The notes under the pieces were generated by a model that searched no databases, was not told where the DNA came from, and saw only the letters and a list, made by a program, of their open reading frames with translations. Below are positions 33,805-43,044 of a stretch of DNA of 64,000 nucleotides, piece by piece. Source of the DNA: JAJFIE01 sp964344255 (GTDB taxonomy: Bacteria; Pseudomonadota; Alphaproteobacteria; Rhodospirillales; Casp-alpha2); NCBI GenBank assembly GCA_964344255.1, contig CAYFMQ010000004.1:172958-236957 (forward strand), given 5' to 3'. Position numbers and translations under genes: made by a program. The stretch's first letter is position 1; the number at the start of each line of letters is the position of its first letter.

Positions 33805-35292
33805 ATGTCGGAAGTAAAAACAGTCGGCATCGTCGGCTCCGGCGTGATCGGCGCCGGTTGGGCGGCCAGGAGTCTGTCACGCGGCTATGATGTTATCGCC
33901 ACGGACCCCGGTCCGGACGCAAAGGCTATCATGGAAAGCAAGATCGCCAACGCCTGGCCCGCTTTGGTCAAGATCGGCTGGGCCCAAACGCCAGAGCCGC
34001 CGGCATTCACGTTTACCGATGATCTGGAAGAAGTTGCCCGTAAGGCTGACTTCATTCAGGAAAACGCCCCCGACCGGCTGGACCTGAAGCAGAAAATCTT
34101 CGCCGACATGGACCGCGTCGCCAGGCCGGACGTAATTCTGTCATCCAGCTCGTCAGGACTGCTGCCTTCCGATATTCAGGATGGCCTGACGCACCCGGAG
34201 CGGGTTGTTATCGGTCACCCGTTCAATCCTTCCTACCTGTTGCCGCTCTGTGAAGTTGTCGGCGGCAACAAGACGTCGCAGGAGGCCAAGGACCGCGCCG
34301 GTGCGTTCTACGAGACCCTCGGCATGCATGTGCTTCAGGTCCGCAACGAGATCGACGGCTATCTGTCAGACCGCCTGCAGGAAGCTATCTGGCGCGAAAT
34401 CCTTCACCTGGTGAAGGATGGCGTGGCGACCACCAGCGAACTGGACCAGGCCATCACCTACGGACCCGGTTTGCGCTGGGCTCTCATGGGCGTCAACATG
34501 ACGTTTACGCTGGCCGGCGGCGAGCAGGGTATGCGCCATATGCTGGAACACTTCGGTCCGGCGCTGGAATTGCCGTGGACTCACTTGAAAGCGCCGGAAC
34601 TGACGGAAGACCTGATCGACCGCATGGTCGAGGGAACCTCTCAGCAGGTCGGTAACCGCAGCATTCAGGAATGGGAACAGATTCGCGACGATTGCCTGAT
34701 CGGCATCATGCAGACCCTGCGTCAGTTCAACATGGCGTCCGGCAAGACCATGAACGATGACGAAGCACGACGCCTTGTGGACAATGCCGCCGCCCTTCCG
34801 GCATGGAAGGAAGGCGATACAGTTCCTGCACCGCTCGACGAGTATCGCGGCTCGGTCCATCCCAACTGGGTCGATTACAACGGCCACATGAACGAGGCCG
34901 CCTATCTGGAAGCCTTCGGCTGGGCATCGGATATCATGTTCCGCTACGTCGGCATCGACGAAGCCTACAGGGCTTCCGGTAAATCCGTCTACACGGTAGA
35001 AACCCATATCAATTACTTCAAGGAAGTGGGCGTGGGCGAGCCATTAAGGGTCACCACCCAGATGCTGGGCGTGGATGACAAGCGCTGGCATTTCTTCCAT
35101 CACATGTACCATGGCAGGACCGGTGATCTATTGGCGACCACGGAACAGATGCTATTGCACGTGGACATGAACGCGTCAAAGGCCAGCCCGTTCGATCCCA
35201 AGGTCAAAAAGGCGCTCGACGCCCTGATGGAAGCCCACAGTGGACTGGAAACGCCGGCCCAGGTCGGCCGTCAGATGTCCGTCAAATCCTGA
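33805..35292 (+). CDS. L-carnitine dehydrogenase fused to a hotdog thioesterase
   Basis: 495 residues. Residues ~1-320 are a 3-hydroxyacyl-CoA-dehydrogenase-type NAD enzyme (VGIVGSGVIGAGWAARSLSR, the HPFNPSYLLPLCEVVGG motif, and a C-terminal helical domain). Residues ~345-490 are a 4-hydroxybenzoyl-CoA-type hotdog thioesterase (HPNWVDYNGHMNEAAYLEAF). The first oxidises L-carnitine to 3-dehydrocarnitine; the second would release glycine betaine from the betainyl-CoA made by the BKACE enzyme upstream. Such fusions are known among carnitine dehydrogenases. The linker at about 320-345 is acidic and short. Confidence 0.9.
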   Translation: MSEVKTVGIVGSGVIGAGWAARSLSRGYDVIATDPGPDAKAIMESKIANAWPALVKIGWAQTPEPPAFTFTDDLEEVARKADFIQENAPDRLDLKQKIFADMDRVARPDVILSSSSSGLLPSDIQDGLTHPERVVIGHPFNPSYLLPLCEVVGGNKTSQEAKDRAGAFYETLGMHVLQVRNEIDGYLSDRLQEAIWREILHLVKDGVATTSELDQAITYGPGLRWALMGVNMTFTLAGGEQGMRHMLEHFGPALELPWTHLKAPELTEDLIDRMVEGTSQQVGNRSIQEWEQIRDDCLIGIMQTLRQFNMASGKTMNDDEARRLVDNAAALPAWKEGDTVPAPLDEYRGSVHPNWVDYNGHMNEAAYLEAFGWASDIMFRYVGIDEAYRASGKSVYTVETHINYFKEVGVGEPLRVTTQMLGVDDKRWHFFHHMYHGRTGDLLATTEQMLLHVDMNASKASPFDPKVKKALDALMEAHSGLETPAQVGRQMSVKS

Positions 35293-35310
35293 CGCCGGGA
35301 GTAAAACACC

Positions 35311-36471
35311 ATGCAGTTCGGGTTGACCGAAGAACAGGCCATGATCGTCGAAAGCGCCCGCGCTTTCGTTGAGAAGGAGTTGTCCCCCTTCGAGGAAGAA
35401 GTCGAGGCTACGGATACCGTGCGCCCCGAAGTGCTGAAGCAGATCACTGACAAGGCGCTGGAAATGGGATTCTACGCCGCCAACATGCCTGAGGAATTGG
35501 GTGGCGGTGGGCTGGATGCCGTGTCGCTGTGCCTGCTGGAACGGGAGTTGGGACGGGCGAGCTTCGCCCTCCAATACGCTGTGGCGAGACCCAGTAACAT
35601 CCTGCAAGCCTGCGTCGGCGATCAGGTGGAAAACTACCTGCTGCCAACCATCCGGGGCGAGAAGGTGGATTGTCTCGCCATGACCGAGCCCGATGCAGGC
35701 TCCGACGTACGGTCCATGAAATGCCGGGCTGAACGAGATGGCGACGACTACGTCATCAACGGCATCAAGCATTTCATCTCCCACGCTGACGTGGCCGACT
35801 ACGTCATTCTTTTCGCCGCCACGGGCGAAGAGGAAACGCCGAGGGGACCCAAGAAGCTGATCACCACATTTTTGGTCGATAAGGGAACGCCCGGTTTCGA
35901 GGTGAAGCCTGGTTATAAATCCGTTTCGCATCGTGGCTATCACAACTCAATCCTGGAATTTGATAATTGCCGCGTGCCGGCGTCCCAGGTTCTGGGAGAG
36001 CCGGACAAGGGCTTCGACGTCGCCAACGAATGGCTCGGCGCAACGCGCTTGTCGGTTGCCGCCATGTGCATCGGCCGCGCCCAGCGCGCTTTCGAACTGG
36101 CTACAGAATGGGCGGCCACACGCAAGCAGTTCGGCAAACCCATCGGCAAAAACCAGGGGGTGTCCTTCAAGCTGGCCGATATGGCTATTGATATCGAGGC
36201 CGCCGAACTGTTGACCCTGAAAGCAGCCTGGAAACTGGATCAGGGAACGGCCGAGGATCAGGATTATGCCATTGCCAAGGTGGCTGCGACGGAAATGCTG
36301 GGTCGGGTTTCCGACGAGGCAATCCAGATTTTCGGCGGCATGGGGCTGATGGCCGATCTGCCGCTGGAAAGGATCTGGCGTGACCATCGGGTCGAGCGTA
36401 TCTGGGACGGCACCAGCGAGATTCAGCGCCATATCATTTCGCGAGCTTTACTGCGGCCGCATGAGGCATGA
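35311..36471 (+). CDS. Acyl-CoA dehydrogenase, probable gamma-butyrobetainyl-CoA dehydrogenase
   Basis: 386 residues with the full acyl-CoA dehydrogenase layout: AMTEPDAGSDV for FAD/substrate, the ATRLSVAAMCIGRAQRAFEL helix, QIFGGMGLMADLPLERIWRD, and a C-terminal RIWDGTSEIQRHIISRALL. The catalytic-base region matches the short-chain type. Between a carnitine dehydrogenase fusion and a CoA ligase, the likely role is oxidation of gamma-butyrobetainyl-CoA to crotonobetainyl-CoA, with electrons to ETF. It starts 18 bases after the fusion gene and its stop lies six bases before the ligase gene. Confidence 0.87.
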   Translation: MQFGLTEEQAMIVESARAFVEKELSPFEEEVEATDTVRPEVLKQITDKALEMGFYAANMPEELGGGGLDAVSLCLLERELGRASFALQYAVARPSNILQACVGDQVENYLLPTIRGEKVDCLAMTEPDAGSDVRSMKCRAERDGDDYVINGIKHFISHADVADYVILFAATGEEETPRGPKKLITTFLVDKGTPGFEVKPGYKSVSHRGYHNSILEFDNCRVPASQVLGEPDKGFDVANEWLGATRLSVAAMCIGRAQRAFELATEWAATRKQFGKPIGKNQGVSFKLADMAIDIEAAELLTLKAAWKLDQGTAEDQDYAIAKVAATEMLGRVSDEAIQIFGGMGLMADLPLERIWRDHRVERIWDGTSEIQRHIISRALLRPHEA

Positions 36472-36477
36472 TTAAGA

Positions 36478-38553
36478 ATGGAAACAAAACAAGAAGTCGA
36501 TATTGAACGTCTGAAGCGGTATTTACGGCCTCGCCATATTGCCATTCTTGGCGGTGGCTGGTCAGACACGGTCGTCACCAAGATCAAGCAAAGCGGCTTT
36601 GCCGGTCCGGTATGGCCGGTCAATCCCAACCGGGAAGAGCTGAGCGGCATTCCCTGTTTCAAGTCTATCGATGACTTGCCCGAGGCGCCTGACGCAACTT
36701 TTGTCGGTGTCAACCGCTATACATCCATCGAAGTGGTGGACAAGCTGAACCGCATGGGGGCGGGTGGCGCATTGTGTTTCGCTTCCGGTTTCGCCGAAGT
36801 GGGCGAGGAAGGCAAGGAACTGCAGGACCGGCTCGTCGAGGCCGCCGGGACCATGCCCATACAGGGGCCGAACTGTTACGGCATGATCAATTACCTGGAC
36901 GGCGTGCCCCTGTGGCCGGACGAACATGGCTGCAAGAATACCGATGAGGGCGTCGCTATCCTGTGCCAGAGCGGCAACATCGCTATCAGTCTGACCATGG
37001 GCCAACGGAGCCTGCCCATTGCCTATATCATTACCCTTGGCAACCAGGCGCAGCTCGATGTGTCCGATTTCATTCACGCCATGCTGGACAATGACCAGAT
37101 TACGGCCATCGGTATCCTGATCGAGGGAATCAACGACATCCCAGCCTTCAGCCGCGCCGCCCTGCGTGCGCTGGAAAAGGGCGTGCCCATCGTCGCCATC
37201 AAGTCGGGCCGGACGGAAGCCGGGGCAGCGATTACAGTCAGTCACACGTCGACGTTATCGGGATCCGATGACAATTACACAGCGTTATTCGAGCACTTGG
37301 GTATCTATCGCTGCTATTCCTTGCCGGGGTTCCTGGAGGCGCTCAAGTTCCTGAATTTCGCTGGCCCCCTCCCTGGTAACAAGGTCGTCTCGCTAAGCTG
37401 CTCCGGCGGCGAGGCGGCCCTGATCGCCGACACCAAGGAAGGCATGCATCTCGACTTCCCGAAGTTCACCGACGACCAGCGCACGGCTATCCGCGCGACG
37501 CTCAACGACCTGGTGTCCATCTCCAACCCGTTCGATTACCACACCTTTATATGGGGCAAGGCTGACGCCATGGAGGCGACTTTTACCGAGGTCATGCGCT
37601 GCGGTCAGGACGTCACTATCATGATGATGGATTTCCCGAAATCCGGCACTTGCGATACGTCTTCATGGGATGTGGGAACCGGGGCCTATTTCAGGGCCAG
37701 CAAGACGACTGGATGTCTGGGCGTGATCATCAGTTCGTTGCCGGAAAGCCAGCCGGAAGAGGAGCGTGAGAAATTCATCGAAAACGGCATTGTTCCCATG
37801 CAAGGAATTGACGACTGCCTGCGCGCCATCGAGTGCGCCGCCTGGATCGGTGAACGCCAGCGTGAAGCGCAGGCCGGTCGTGTGCCTTTCGCCATTGCCG
37901 ATATTGCGGATGTTGACGGTCACGATGCGCAAACGCTGGACGAATGGGAAAGCAAGCAGGCGCTTAAAGGTTTTGGCCTCAGTGTTCCCGAAGGCCGTTT
38001 GGTGTCCGTTGCCGATGCACCGTCTGCAGCTGAAGAGATCGGCTTTCCCGTAGTTGTTAAGGCGGTAAGCAACGAGCTCACCCACAAAACGGATGTGGGC
38101 GGCGTGGCGCTTCATCTGCATGATGCAGAAGCAGTCGCCGAAGCCATTGCCGACATGGCGCACCTTTCCGACAAGTTCCTGGTTGAACGCATGATGGCTG
38201 GCGCCATAGCAGAACTGATCATCGGCGTTGATCGCGATCCCCAGTTCGGGCCGGTCCTGGTGGTCGGCGCAGGCGGCGTCTTTGTCGAGTTGTTGCGCGA
38301 CAGTCAGACGCTGTTGCTGCCCTTGAGCCGGGAAAAGGCGGTTGAGGCCATTGGCGGGCTTAAAATCGCCAGCCTTCTCAGGGGCTATCGTGGCGGCCCT
38401 GCCGGAGATTTCGACGCAGCCGTGGATGCGGTGATGGCCGTTGCAGCTTATGCGGACGCCAACCGTGACAAAATACGCGAACTGGACGTCAATCCCTTGC
38501 TGGTGTTCGAGAAAGGGGCCCTGGCCGTTGACGCTCTTATTAGAACAACTTAA
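36478..38553 (+). CDS. Acyl-CoA synthetase (NDP-forming), probable gamma-butyrobetaine/carnitine CoA ligase
   Basis: 691 residues: CoA-binding Rossmann domain (HIAILGGGWSDTVVTKIKQ), ligase-CoA domains with the phospho-His loop TVSHTSTLSGSDDN, and a C-terminal ATP-grasp domain (GFPVVVKAVSNELTHKTDVG; DVNPLLVFEKG). This is the single-chain ADP-forming acyl-CoA synthetase layout, not the AMP-forming CaiC type. In this operon it should activate gamma-butyrobetaine, crotonobetaine or carnitine. It replaces CaiC/CaiB of enterobacteria and follows the dehydrogenase gene by six bases. Confidence 0.87.
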   Translation: METKQEVDIERLKRYLRPRHIAILGGGWSDTVVTKIKQSGFAGPVWPVNPNREELSGIPCFKSIDDLPEAPDATFVGVNRYTSIEVVDKLNRMGAGGALCFASGFAEVGEEGKELQDRLVEAAGTMPIQGPNCYGMINYLDGVPLWPDEHGCKNTDEGVAILCQSGNIAISLTMGQRSLPIAYIITLGNQAQLDVSDFIHAMLDNDQITAIGILIEGINDIPAFSRAALRALEKGVPIVAIKSGRTEAGAAITVSHTSTLSGSDDNYTALFEHLGIYRCYSLPGFLEALKFLNFAGPLPGNKVVSLSCSGGEAALIADTKEGMHLDFPKFTDDQRTAIRATLNDLVSISNPFDYHTFIWGKADAMEATFTEVMRCGQDVTIMMMDFPKSGTCDTSSWDVGTGAYFRASKTTGCLGVIISSLPESQPEEEREKFIENGIVPMQGIDDCLRAIECAAWIGERQREAQAGRVPFAIADIADVDGHDAQTLDEWESKQALKGFGLSVPEGRLVSVADAPSAAEEIGFPVVVKAVSNELTHKTDVGGVALHLHDAEAVAEAIADMAHLSDKFLVERMMAGAIAELIIGVDRDPQFGPVLVVGAGGVFVELLRDSQTLLLPLSREKAVEAIGGLKIASLLRGYRGGPAGDFDAAVDAVMAVAAYADANRDKIRELDVNPLLVFEKGALAVDALIRTT

Positions 38554-38590
38554 AATAGTATAAATCAACAATACACTTATAGGTAGCATT

Positions 38591-39373
38591 ATGTCTGATG
38601 ATCTGAACGTTGTGCGGAATGGTAAAATCCTCGAAGTCACGATGCAGCGTGGCAAGGCAAACGCCATTGATTCGTCAACATCCCGTGAAATGGGAAGAAT
38701 TTTTGCTGATTTTCGGGATGATCCGGACTTGCGCGTTGCGATCATTACCGGCGCCGGGGAGAAGTTCTTCTCTGGCGGCTGGGATCTGAAAGCTGCTGCC
38801 GCTGGCGAAGAGGTCGAGGCTGATTTCGGTGTCGGCGGCTTTGCGGGCATCAGCAACCTGCCGAATATGAACAAACCGATCATTGCCGCCGTCAACGGCT
38901 ACGCCTGCGGCGGCGGATTTGAACTGGCTTTGGCTGCCGACATGATTGTCGCCGCTGATCACGCCCAGGTTTGGCTGCCGGAGATTTTCGTTGGCGTCGT
39001 CGGTGATTCCGCCTGCTTCAGACTCACCAAGCGTCTGCCCCGAGCCATTGCCATGGAAATGCTGCTGACCGGACGCCGCATGGACGCCGAAGAAGCTTAT
39101 CGGTGGGGTCTGTTCAATGCTGTTGTGCCGATGGATCAACTCATGGACAAGGCCCGTGAATATGCCGATATGATGATTGCCGCCGCACCCTTGTCGTTGG
39201 CGGCGACCAAGGAAACCACCCGCCTGGCTGAGAATATGTCGCTTGAGGCGTGTTATGAAACACAGAAGGCTGGCGGTTTCCCCATGTACAAGAAGATGCT
39301 TGATTCCGAAGACGCCATCGAAGGTCCACTTGCCTTCGCCGAAAAACGTGAACCCAACTGGAAGGGGCGGTAA
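38591..39373 (+). CDS. caiD: Crotonobetainyl-CoA hydratase (carnitinyl-CoA dehydratase)
   Basis: 260 residues, collinear with E. coli CaiD over the whole length. Shared stretches include FRDDPDLRVAIITGAGEKFF, GGWDLKAAAAGEE, ADFGVGGFAG and the C-terminal SEDAIEGPLAFAEKREPNWK. It keeps the catalytic Glu in WLPEIFVGVV. It hydrates crotonobetainyl-CoA to carnitinyl-CoA and completes the gamma-butyrobetaine to carnitine conversion encoded by the operon. A small change, DSGG to DSAC after the catalytic loop, sets it apart from E. coli CaiD. It lies 37 bases after the ligase gene. Confidence 0.9.
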   Translation: MSDDLNVVRNGKILEVTMQRGKANAIDSSTSREMGRIFADFRDDPDLRVAIITGAGEKFFSGGWDLKAAAAGEEVEADFGVGGFAGISNLPNMNKPIIAAVNGYACGGGFELALAADMIVAADHAQVWLPEIFVGVVGDSACFRLTKRLPRAIAMEMLLTGRRMDAEEAYRWGLFNAVVPMDQLMDKAREYADMMIAAAPLSLAATKETTRLAENMSLEACYETQKAGGFPMYKKMLDSEDAIEGPLAFAEKREPNWKGR

Positions 39374-39421
39374 GGCGGCGTTTCAGTTGCTCTTCACTGA
39401 GACCGGGGATACCTTCGCCTC

Positions 39422-39994
39422 ATGCAGTTAGAGCTTGAAACGGCGCGCCTGATCCTGCGCCCCATTACCCTTTCGGATATTGACCTGGCATTGGACCTGT
39501 TTTCCGATCCGGACGTGACCCGGTATGTACTGGGTAACATGAAGCCTGAAGAAATAAAGCGTGATATGCCCATGTGGATAAGGCGGGGTGGTCCCGATGG
39601 CTGTTTTGGCGTCTGGTGCGTTTCAGTCAAAGAAACTGCTGAAAAGATCGGCACCGGTGGTCTGCTGCCCCTGCCGATTGAGGCGGAGGATACCGAGTGG
39701 GACAAGGTTATCGAGGGCGTCATGCCGGAAGGGGACATGGAAATCGGCTATATCCTCAAACAATCCGCCTGGGGTCAGGGCTACGCGACAGAAATCTGCG
39801 CTCGCCTGCTGCAATTCGCCTTTGAGGAAGTGTCACTGGAAGAAGTCGTCGCCACATTCGATGACGGGCATGTGAAATCCCAGAACGTATTGGAAAAATG
39901 CGGATTCCGTGACCACGGCCGACGGTTTTGTTATGCGGAGGATTCCATTGATTACAGGATTACCCGTAAGGAATGGATTGCACACACGATGTGA
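39422..39994 (+). CDS. GNAT-family N-acetyltransferase (RimJ/RimL type)
   Basis: 190 residues starting MQLELETARLILRPITLSD, the standard opening of this subfamily. The acetyl-CoA-binding loop is QSAWGQGYATEICARLLQFA, and FDDGHVKSQNVLEKCGFRDH follows. It sits 48 bases after the caiD gene and could be read through from the carnitine operon, but there is no functional link. The acceptor is unknown. Confidence 0.86.
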   Translation: MQLELETARLILRPITLSDIDLALDLFSDPDVTRYVLGNMKPEEIKRDMPMWIRRGGPDGCFGVWCVSVKETAEKIGTGGLLPLPIEAEDTEWDKVIEGVMPEGDMEIGYILKQSAWGQGYATEICARLLQFAFEEVSLEEVVATFDDGHVKSQNVLEKCGFRDHGRRFCYAEDSIDYRITRKEWIAHTM

Positions 39995-40029
39995 CTAACA
40001 AAGACGGAAACTAATTGGGGGAGAAAGAA

Positions 40030-41109
40030 ATGTGGCCGGATCAACGCATACAGGAACTGTTCGGAATAGAACTGCCGATCATTCAGGCGCCCATGTCGGG
40101 CTCAAGCGGCGTGGAAATGGCAGCAGCCGTCAGTAATGCTGGTGGTCTGGGGGCTCTCGCTTGTGCGGCCATGGATACAACTGAAATCGAAGACGCTGTC
40201 GAAGGTATGCGTACGAATTCCAACAGGCCGTTCAACGTCAACTTTTTCGTCCACACGCCTCCTGAACCCGATCCCGCATTGGACCAGGCATGGCTGGACA
40301 GGCTTGCGCCCTACTATTCAGAGTTGGGCATAACGCCACCTGTGGAGCTTTTCGTTGGTTCCATCCTGCCTTTTGACGAGGACAGGTGCCTTTTGATGGA
40401 GAAAGCAAGGCCAGCCGTCGTAAGTTTTCATTTCGGCCTGCCGGAACCGGCTCTTGTCGAGCGCCTGAAAGCCGTAGGATCAAAGATTGTCAGTTCAGCG
40501 ACAACGGTTGCGGAAGCCCGTTGGCTGGAAGAGAAAGGTTGTGACGCTATTATCGCCCAGGGTTATGAAGCGGGCGGTCATCGCGGCATGTTTCTGAGCG
40601 ATGACATCGCGACCCAGACAGGCGCTTTTTCCCTGATTCTCCAGATTGCCGATGCTGTCGGGGTGCCGGTGATTGCCGCCGGCGGTATCGCCGACGGGCG
40701 TGGTGCAGCAGCGGCTTTCGTGCTGGGCGCCAGCGCCGTTCAGGTCGGCACAGCCTATCTGTTCACGGACGAAGCGACGATCCCCGATATCTACCGGAAC
40801 ACGATTACGAATGCAGACGGGCTACATACAGCTCTGACAAACGTTGTTTCCGGCCGCCCTTCCCGATGCCTGATAAATCGCTCAATTCAGGAACTGGGGC
40901 CAATAGCACCGGAGACGGCGACCTTCCCGAAGGGCTTTCACGCCATGTCAGAGTTGAAGAAAGCATCGGAAGCGGAAAACAACCGGGATTTCAGCGCCCA
41001 TTACAGCGGCCAGTCCGTGGGCCTTGGCCGTGCCATGTCGGCAGAGCGCCTGACTCGGACGCTGGCGAAGGAAACTCTTGAACGATTGAAGGAAATGGCA
41101 GCCGTCTAG
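40030..41109 (+). CDS. Nitronate monooxygenase-family flavoprotein (2-nitropropane dioxygenase-like)
   Basis: 359 residues from the ATG preceded by GGGGAGAAAG. The FMN TIM barrel begins LPIIQAPMSG. It has the catalytic-region EAGGHRGMF with the conserved His, and the phosphate loop IAAGGIADGRGAAAAFVLGA. Family members oxidise alkyl nitronates or propionate-3-nitronate, or reduce other substrates with FMN. The GHRG motif supports the nitronate monooxygenase class rather than the FabK-type enoyl reductase. The gene stands alone between the acetyltransferase and the convergent FKBP gene. Confidence 0.86.
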   Translation: MWPDQRIQELFGIELPIIQAPMSGSSGVEMAAAVSNAGGLGALACAAMDTTEIEDAVEGMRTNSNRPFNVNFFVHTPPEPDPALDQAWLDRLAPYYSELGITPPVELFVGSILPFDEDRCLLMEKARPAVVSFHFGLPEPALVERLKAVGSKIVSSATTVAEARWLEEKGCDAIIAQGYEAGGHRGMFLSDDIATQTGAFSLILQIADAVGVPVIAAGGIADGRGAAAAFVLGASAVQVGTAYLFTDEATIPDIYRNTITNADGLHTALTNVVSGRPSRCLINRSIQELGPIAPETATFPKGFHAMSELKKASEAENNRDFSAHYSGQSVGLGRAMSAERLTRTLAKETLERLKEMAAV

Positions 41110-41127
41110 GCAGGACGTCTCAGAACG

Positions 41128-41883
41128 TCAATGCTTCACCACCGGATTGCCATGCTTGATCCAGTCGAGGATACCGTCGGCCACGTTATAGACACTCTCA
41201 TAACCGCCCTTCTGCGTCATCAGGTCTGCAAGTACAGCCGTGCGGTTACCGGTTCGGCAAATCAGGATGACCGGTTCCTCGCGTGAGACAAAATTCACCA
41301 ATTCACCCGGAAAATTGCGGCGCAGGTTACCCTTTTCATTGAAGGCTGTGATTAGCCTGCTGCCCTCAACCACGCCTGTCGCATCCCATTCATCCTGGCG
41401 GCGAATATCGACGATCTTGATGCCTTTTGCCAGCAACGCCTTCAATTCCTCATTGTCGATATTGGTAAAGGCCGGTGGCGTGAGAGCAAGCAATTCAATT
41501 TCAAAAACCAGCGTTGAATTGGGTGGGATGAGTTCACCCGCACCCCGTTTGCCGTAGGCCAATTCGGGTGGAATGACGAGCTTGCGTTTGCCACCGATTT
41601 TCATGCCGGTTACACCCTGGTCCCAACCGGAAATAACCCGTCCCTGACCGAGAGTGAATTCAAAGGGTTCGCCCCTGTCGATGCTGGAATCGAATTTGGT
41701 CCCATCTTCGAGCCAGCCCGTGTAATGAACGCTAACCTTGTAACTACGCTCGGCGGACTCTCCGTTGCCTACATAGATATCCGTAATTTCCAGTGAACCT
41801 TGAGAGGCCTCGACCGGAACAGCCCACTGAAATCCGAAGAGAAGGGCGATAACAACTAAATTGCGGAACGTAAAAGCAGGCAT
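41128..41883 (-). CDS. Exported FKBP-type peptidyl-prolyl isomerase fused to a rhodanese domain
   Basis: 251 residues. An N-terminal signal peptide (FRNLVVIALLFGFQWAVPVEA) precedes an FKBP domain at ~28-130 (VHYTGWLEDGTKFDSSIDRG, VISGWDQGVTGMKIGGKRKL, IPPELAYGKRGAG). It is followed by a rhodanese domain at ~140-248 with the active-site loop ILICRTGNRTA (Cys then RTGNR). The protein should act in the periplasm. Single-domain versions of both are common; the fusion is unusual and suggests a link between proline isomerisation and sulfur or thiol chemistry. It converges on the nitronate monooxygenase gene. Confidence 0.9.
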   Translation of the reverse strand: MPAFTFRNLVVIALLFGFQWAVPVEASQGSLEITDIYVGNGESAERSYKVSVHYTGWLEDGTKFDSSIDRGEPFEFTLGQGRVISGWDQGVTGMKIGGKRKLVIPPELAYGKRGAGELIPPNSTLVFEIELLALTPPAFTNIDNEELKALLAKGIKIVDIRRQDEWDATGVVEGSRLITAFNEKGNLRRNFPGELVNFVSREEPVILICRTGNRTAVLADLMTQKGGYESVYNVADGILDWIKHGNPVVKH

Positions 41884-42069
41884 GGGATCCTCGTAACGTG
41901 CTTGGCTGATGATTATCTAGGCGCTTCAAAAGCCGGATGCAAGGATAACAATAAACCGGGAAGTATTGTAATCACATGGCTTTGAACAGGGTTATTATGT
42001 TTATCCGGTATTGCCCATCCTCCCTGTCCATGTCCATATAAGATCGACAAAAACCTTGAGGAACCTTCC

Positions 42070-42993
42070 ATGAGCTATGCGAAAATTGCTGAAACGATCA
42101 GTTCCGGCGGCACGGTCATACTAGACGGCGGTATCGGTACGGAACTGGAACGTCGCGGTGTCAAGATGGATGAAAGCACCTGGTGCGGCTCGGCAACGAA
42201 AACGAACCTGGAAGAACTGTATGGCGTGCACCGGGCTTATATCGACGCCGGAGCCGATATTATCACTGCCAATACCTATGCCTCCTCTCGTATCATGCTT
42301 GATGCGGCGGGGATCGGCGACCAAGTTGAGCAAATAAATCGGACAGCCGTCGAGACGGCGCTCAAGGCGCGTGATGATTCAGGCAAAAAGGATGTGGTTG
42401 TCGCAGGTTCCATTTCTCATGTTATCCCGGTACAGATCGGGTCGCATGTTTCAGACCCGGATATGGTGCCCGATCCATCGGTTTACGCCAATGCATTCAA
42501 CGAACTGGCGGAAATCCTTAAAAACTCAGGTTGCGAGATGATCCTGCTGGAAATGATGTTCGATCCAGAACGTATCCGATTTGCCGTTGAAGCCGGGCTG
42601 TCGACGGGCCTTCCGGTCTGGGGCGGTCTGTCATCCAGGCGCTCGGAAGACGGCTCGATCATCTCTTACCTGCAAACCGAAGAACTGCCGTTCGAGGATG
42701 TCGTACGGGCGGTTGCCGGTTATGATGTGGAACTCATGGGCGTCATGCACTCGCCCTCCGATGTGGTGGCCGATTCACTGGATATCGTTCGCAAGCACTT
42801 TGACGGCCCGTTGAGCGCTTATCCCGATTCCGGGCATTTCAAAATGCCGCACTGGATTTTCGAGGACATCATTTCGCCAGAGGACCTGCAGGATTACGCC
42901 CGCCAATGGCAGGCATCCGGCGTGCAGGTGCTTGGCGGGTGCTGTGGTCTGTCACCCGAACATATCGCTGCCTTGTCCGAGTTGAAGACCTGA
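42070..42993 (+). CDS. Homocysteine S-methyltransferase-family protein with a His at a zinc-ligand position
   Basis: 307 residues, full-length pfam02574 barrel: VILDGGIGTELERRGVKMDE at the start, ANTYASSRIMLDAAG, and the C-terminal zinc motif LGGCCGLSPEH (Cys291, Cys292). The first zinc Cys of MmuM or betaine-homocysteine methyltransferase, normally in GVNC, is His227 (LMGVMHSPSD). It may still bind zinc as a Cys2His site. Betaine or S-methylmethionine as methyl donor would fit this betaine-producing organism, but the change may mean another substrate. Confidence 0.85.
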   Translation: MSYAKIAETISSGGTVILDGGIGTELERRGVKMDESTWCGSATKTNLEELYGVHRAYIDAGADIITANTYASSRIMLDAAGIGDQVEQINRTAVETALKARDDSGKKDVVVAGSISHVIPVQIGSHVSDPDMVPDPSVYANAFNELAEILKNSGCEMILLEMMFDPERIRFAVEAGLSTGLPVWGGLSSRRSEDGSIISYLQTEELPFEDVVRAVAGYDVELMGVMHSPSDVVADSLDIVRKHFDGPLSAYPDSGHFKMPHWIFEDIISPEDLQDYARQWQASGVQVLGGCCGLSPEHIAALSELKT

Positions 42994-43044
42994 ACTCAGC
43001 TATAGTGGTATACTTTTAAAGGCGTTCGCATAACCGGATTTGTC

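Noticed and set aside
37663..38895. A 410-codon minus-strand open frame opposite the CoA ligase and caiD genes
   Set aside because: It spans the junction of two well-supported plus-strand genes and resembles no protein family.
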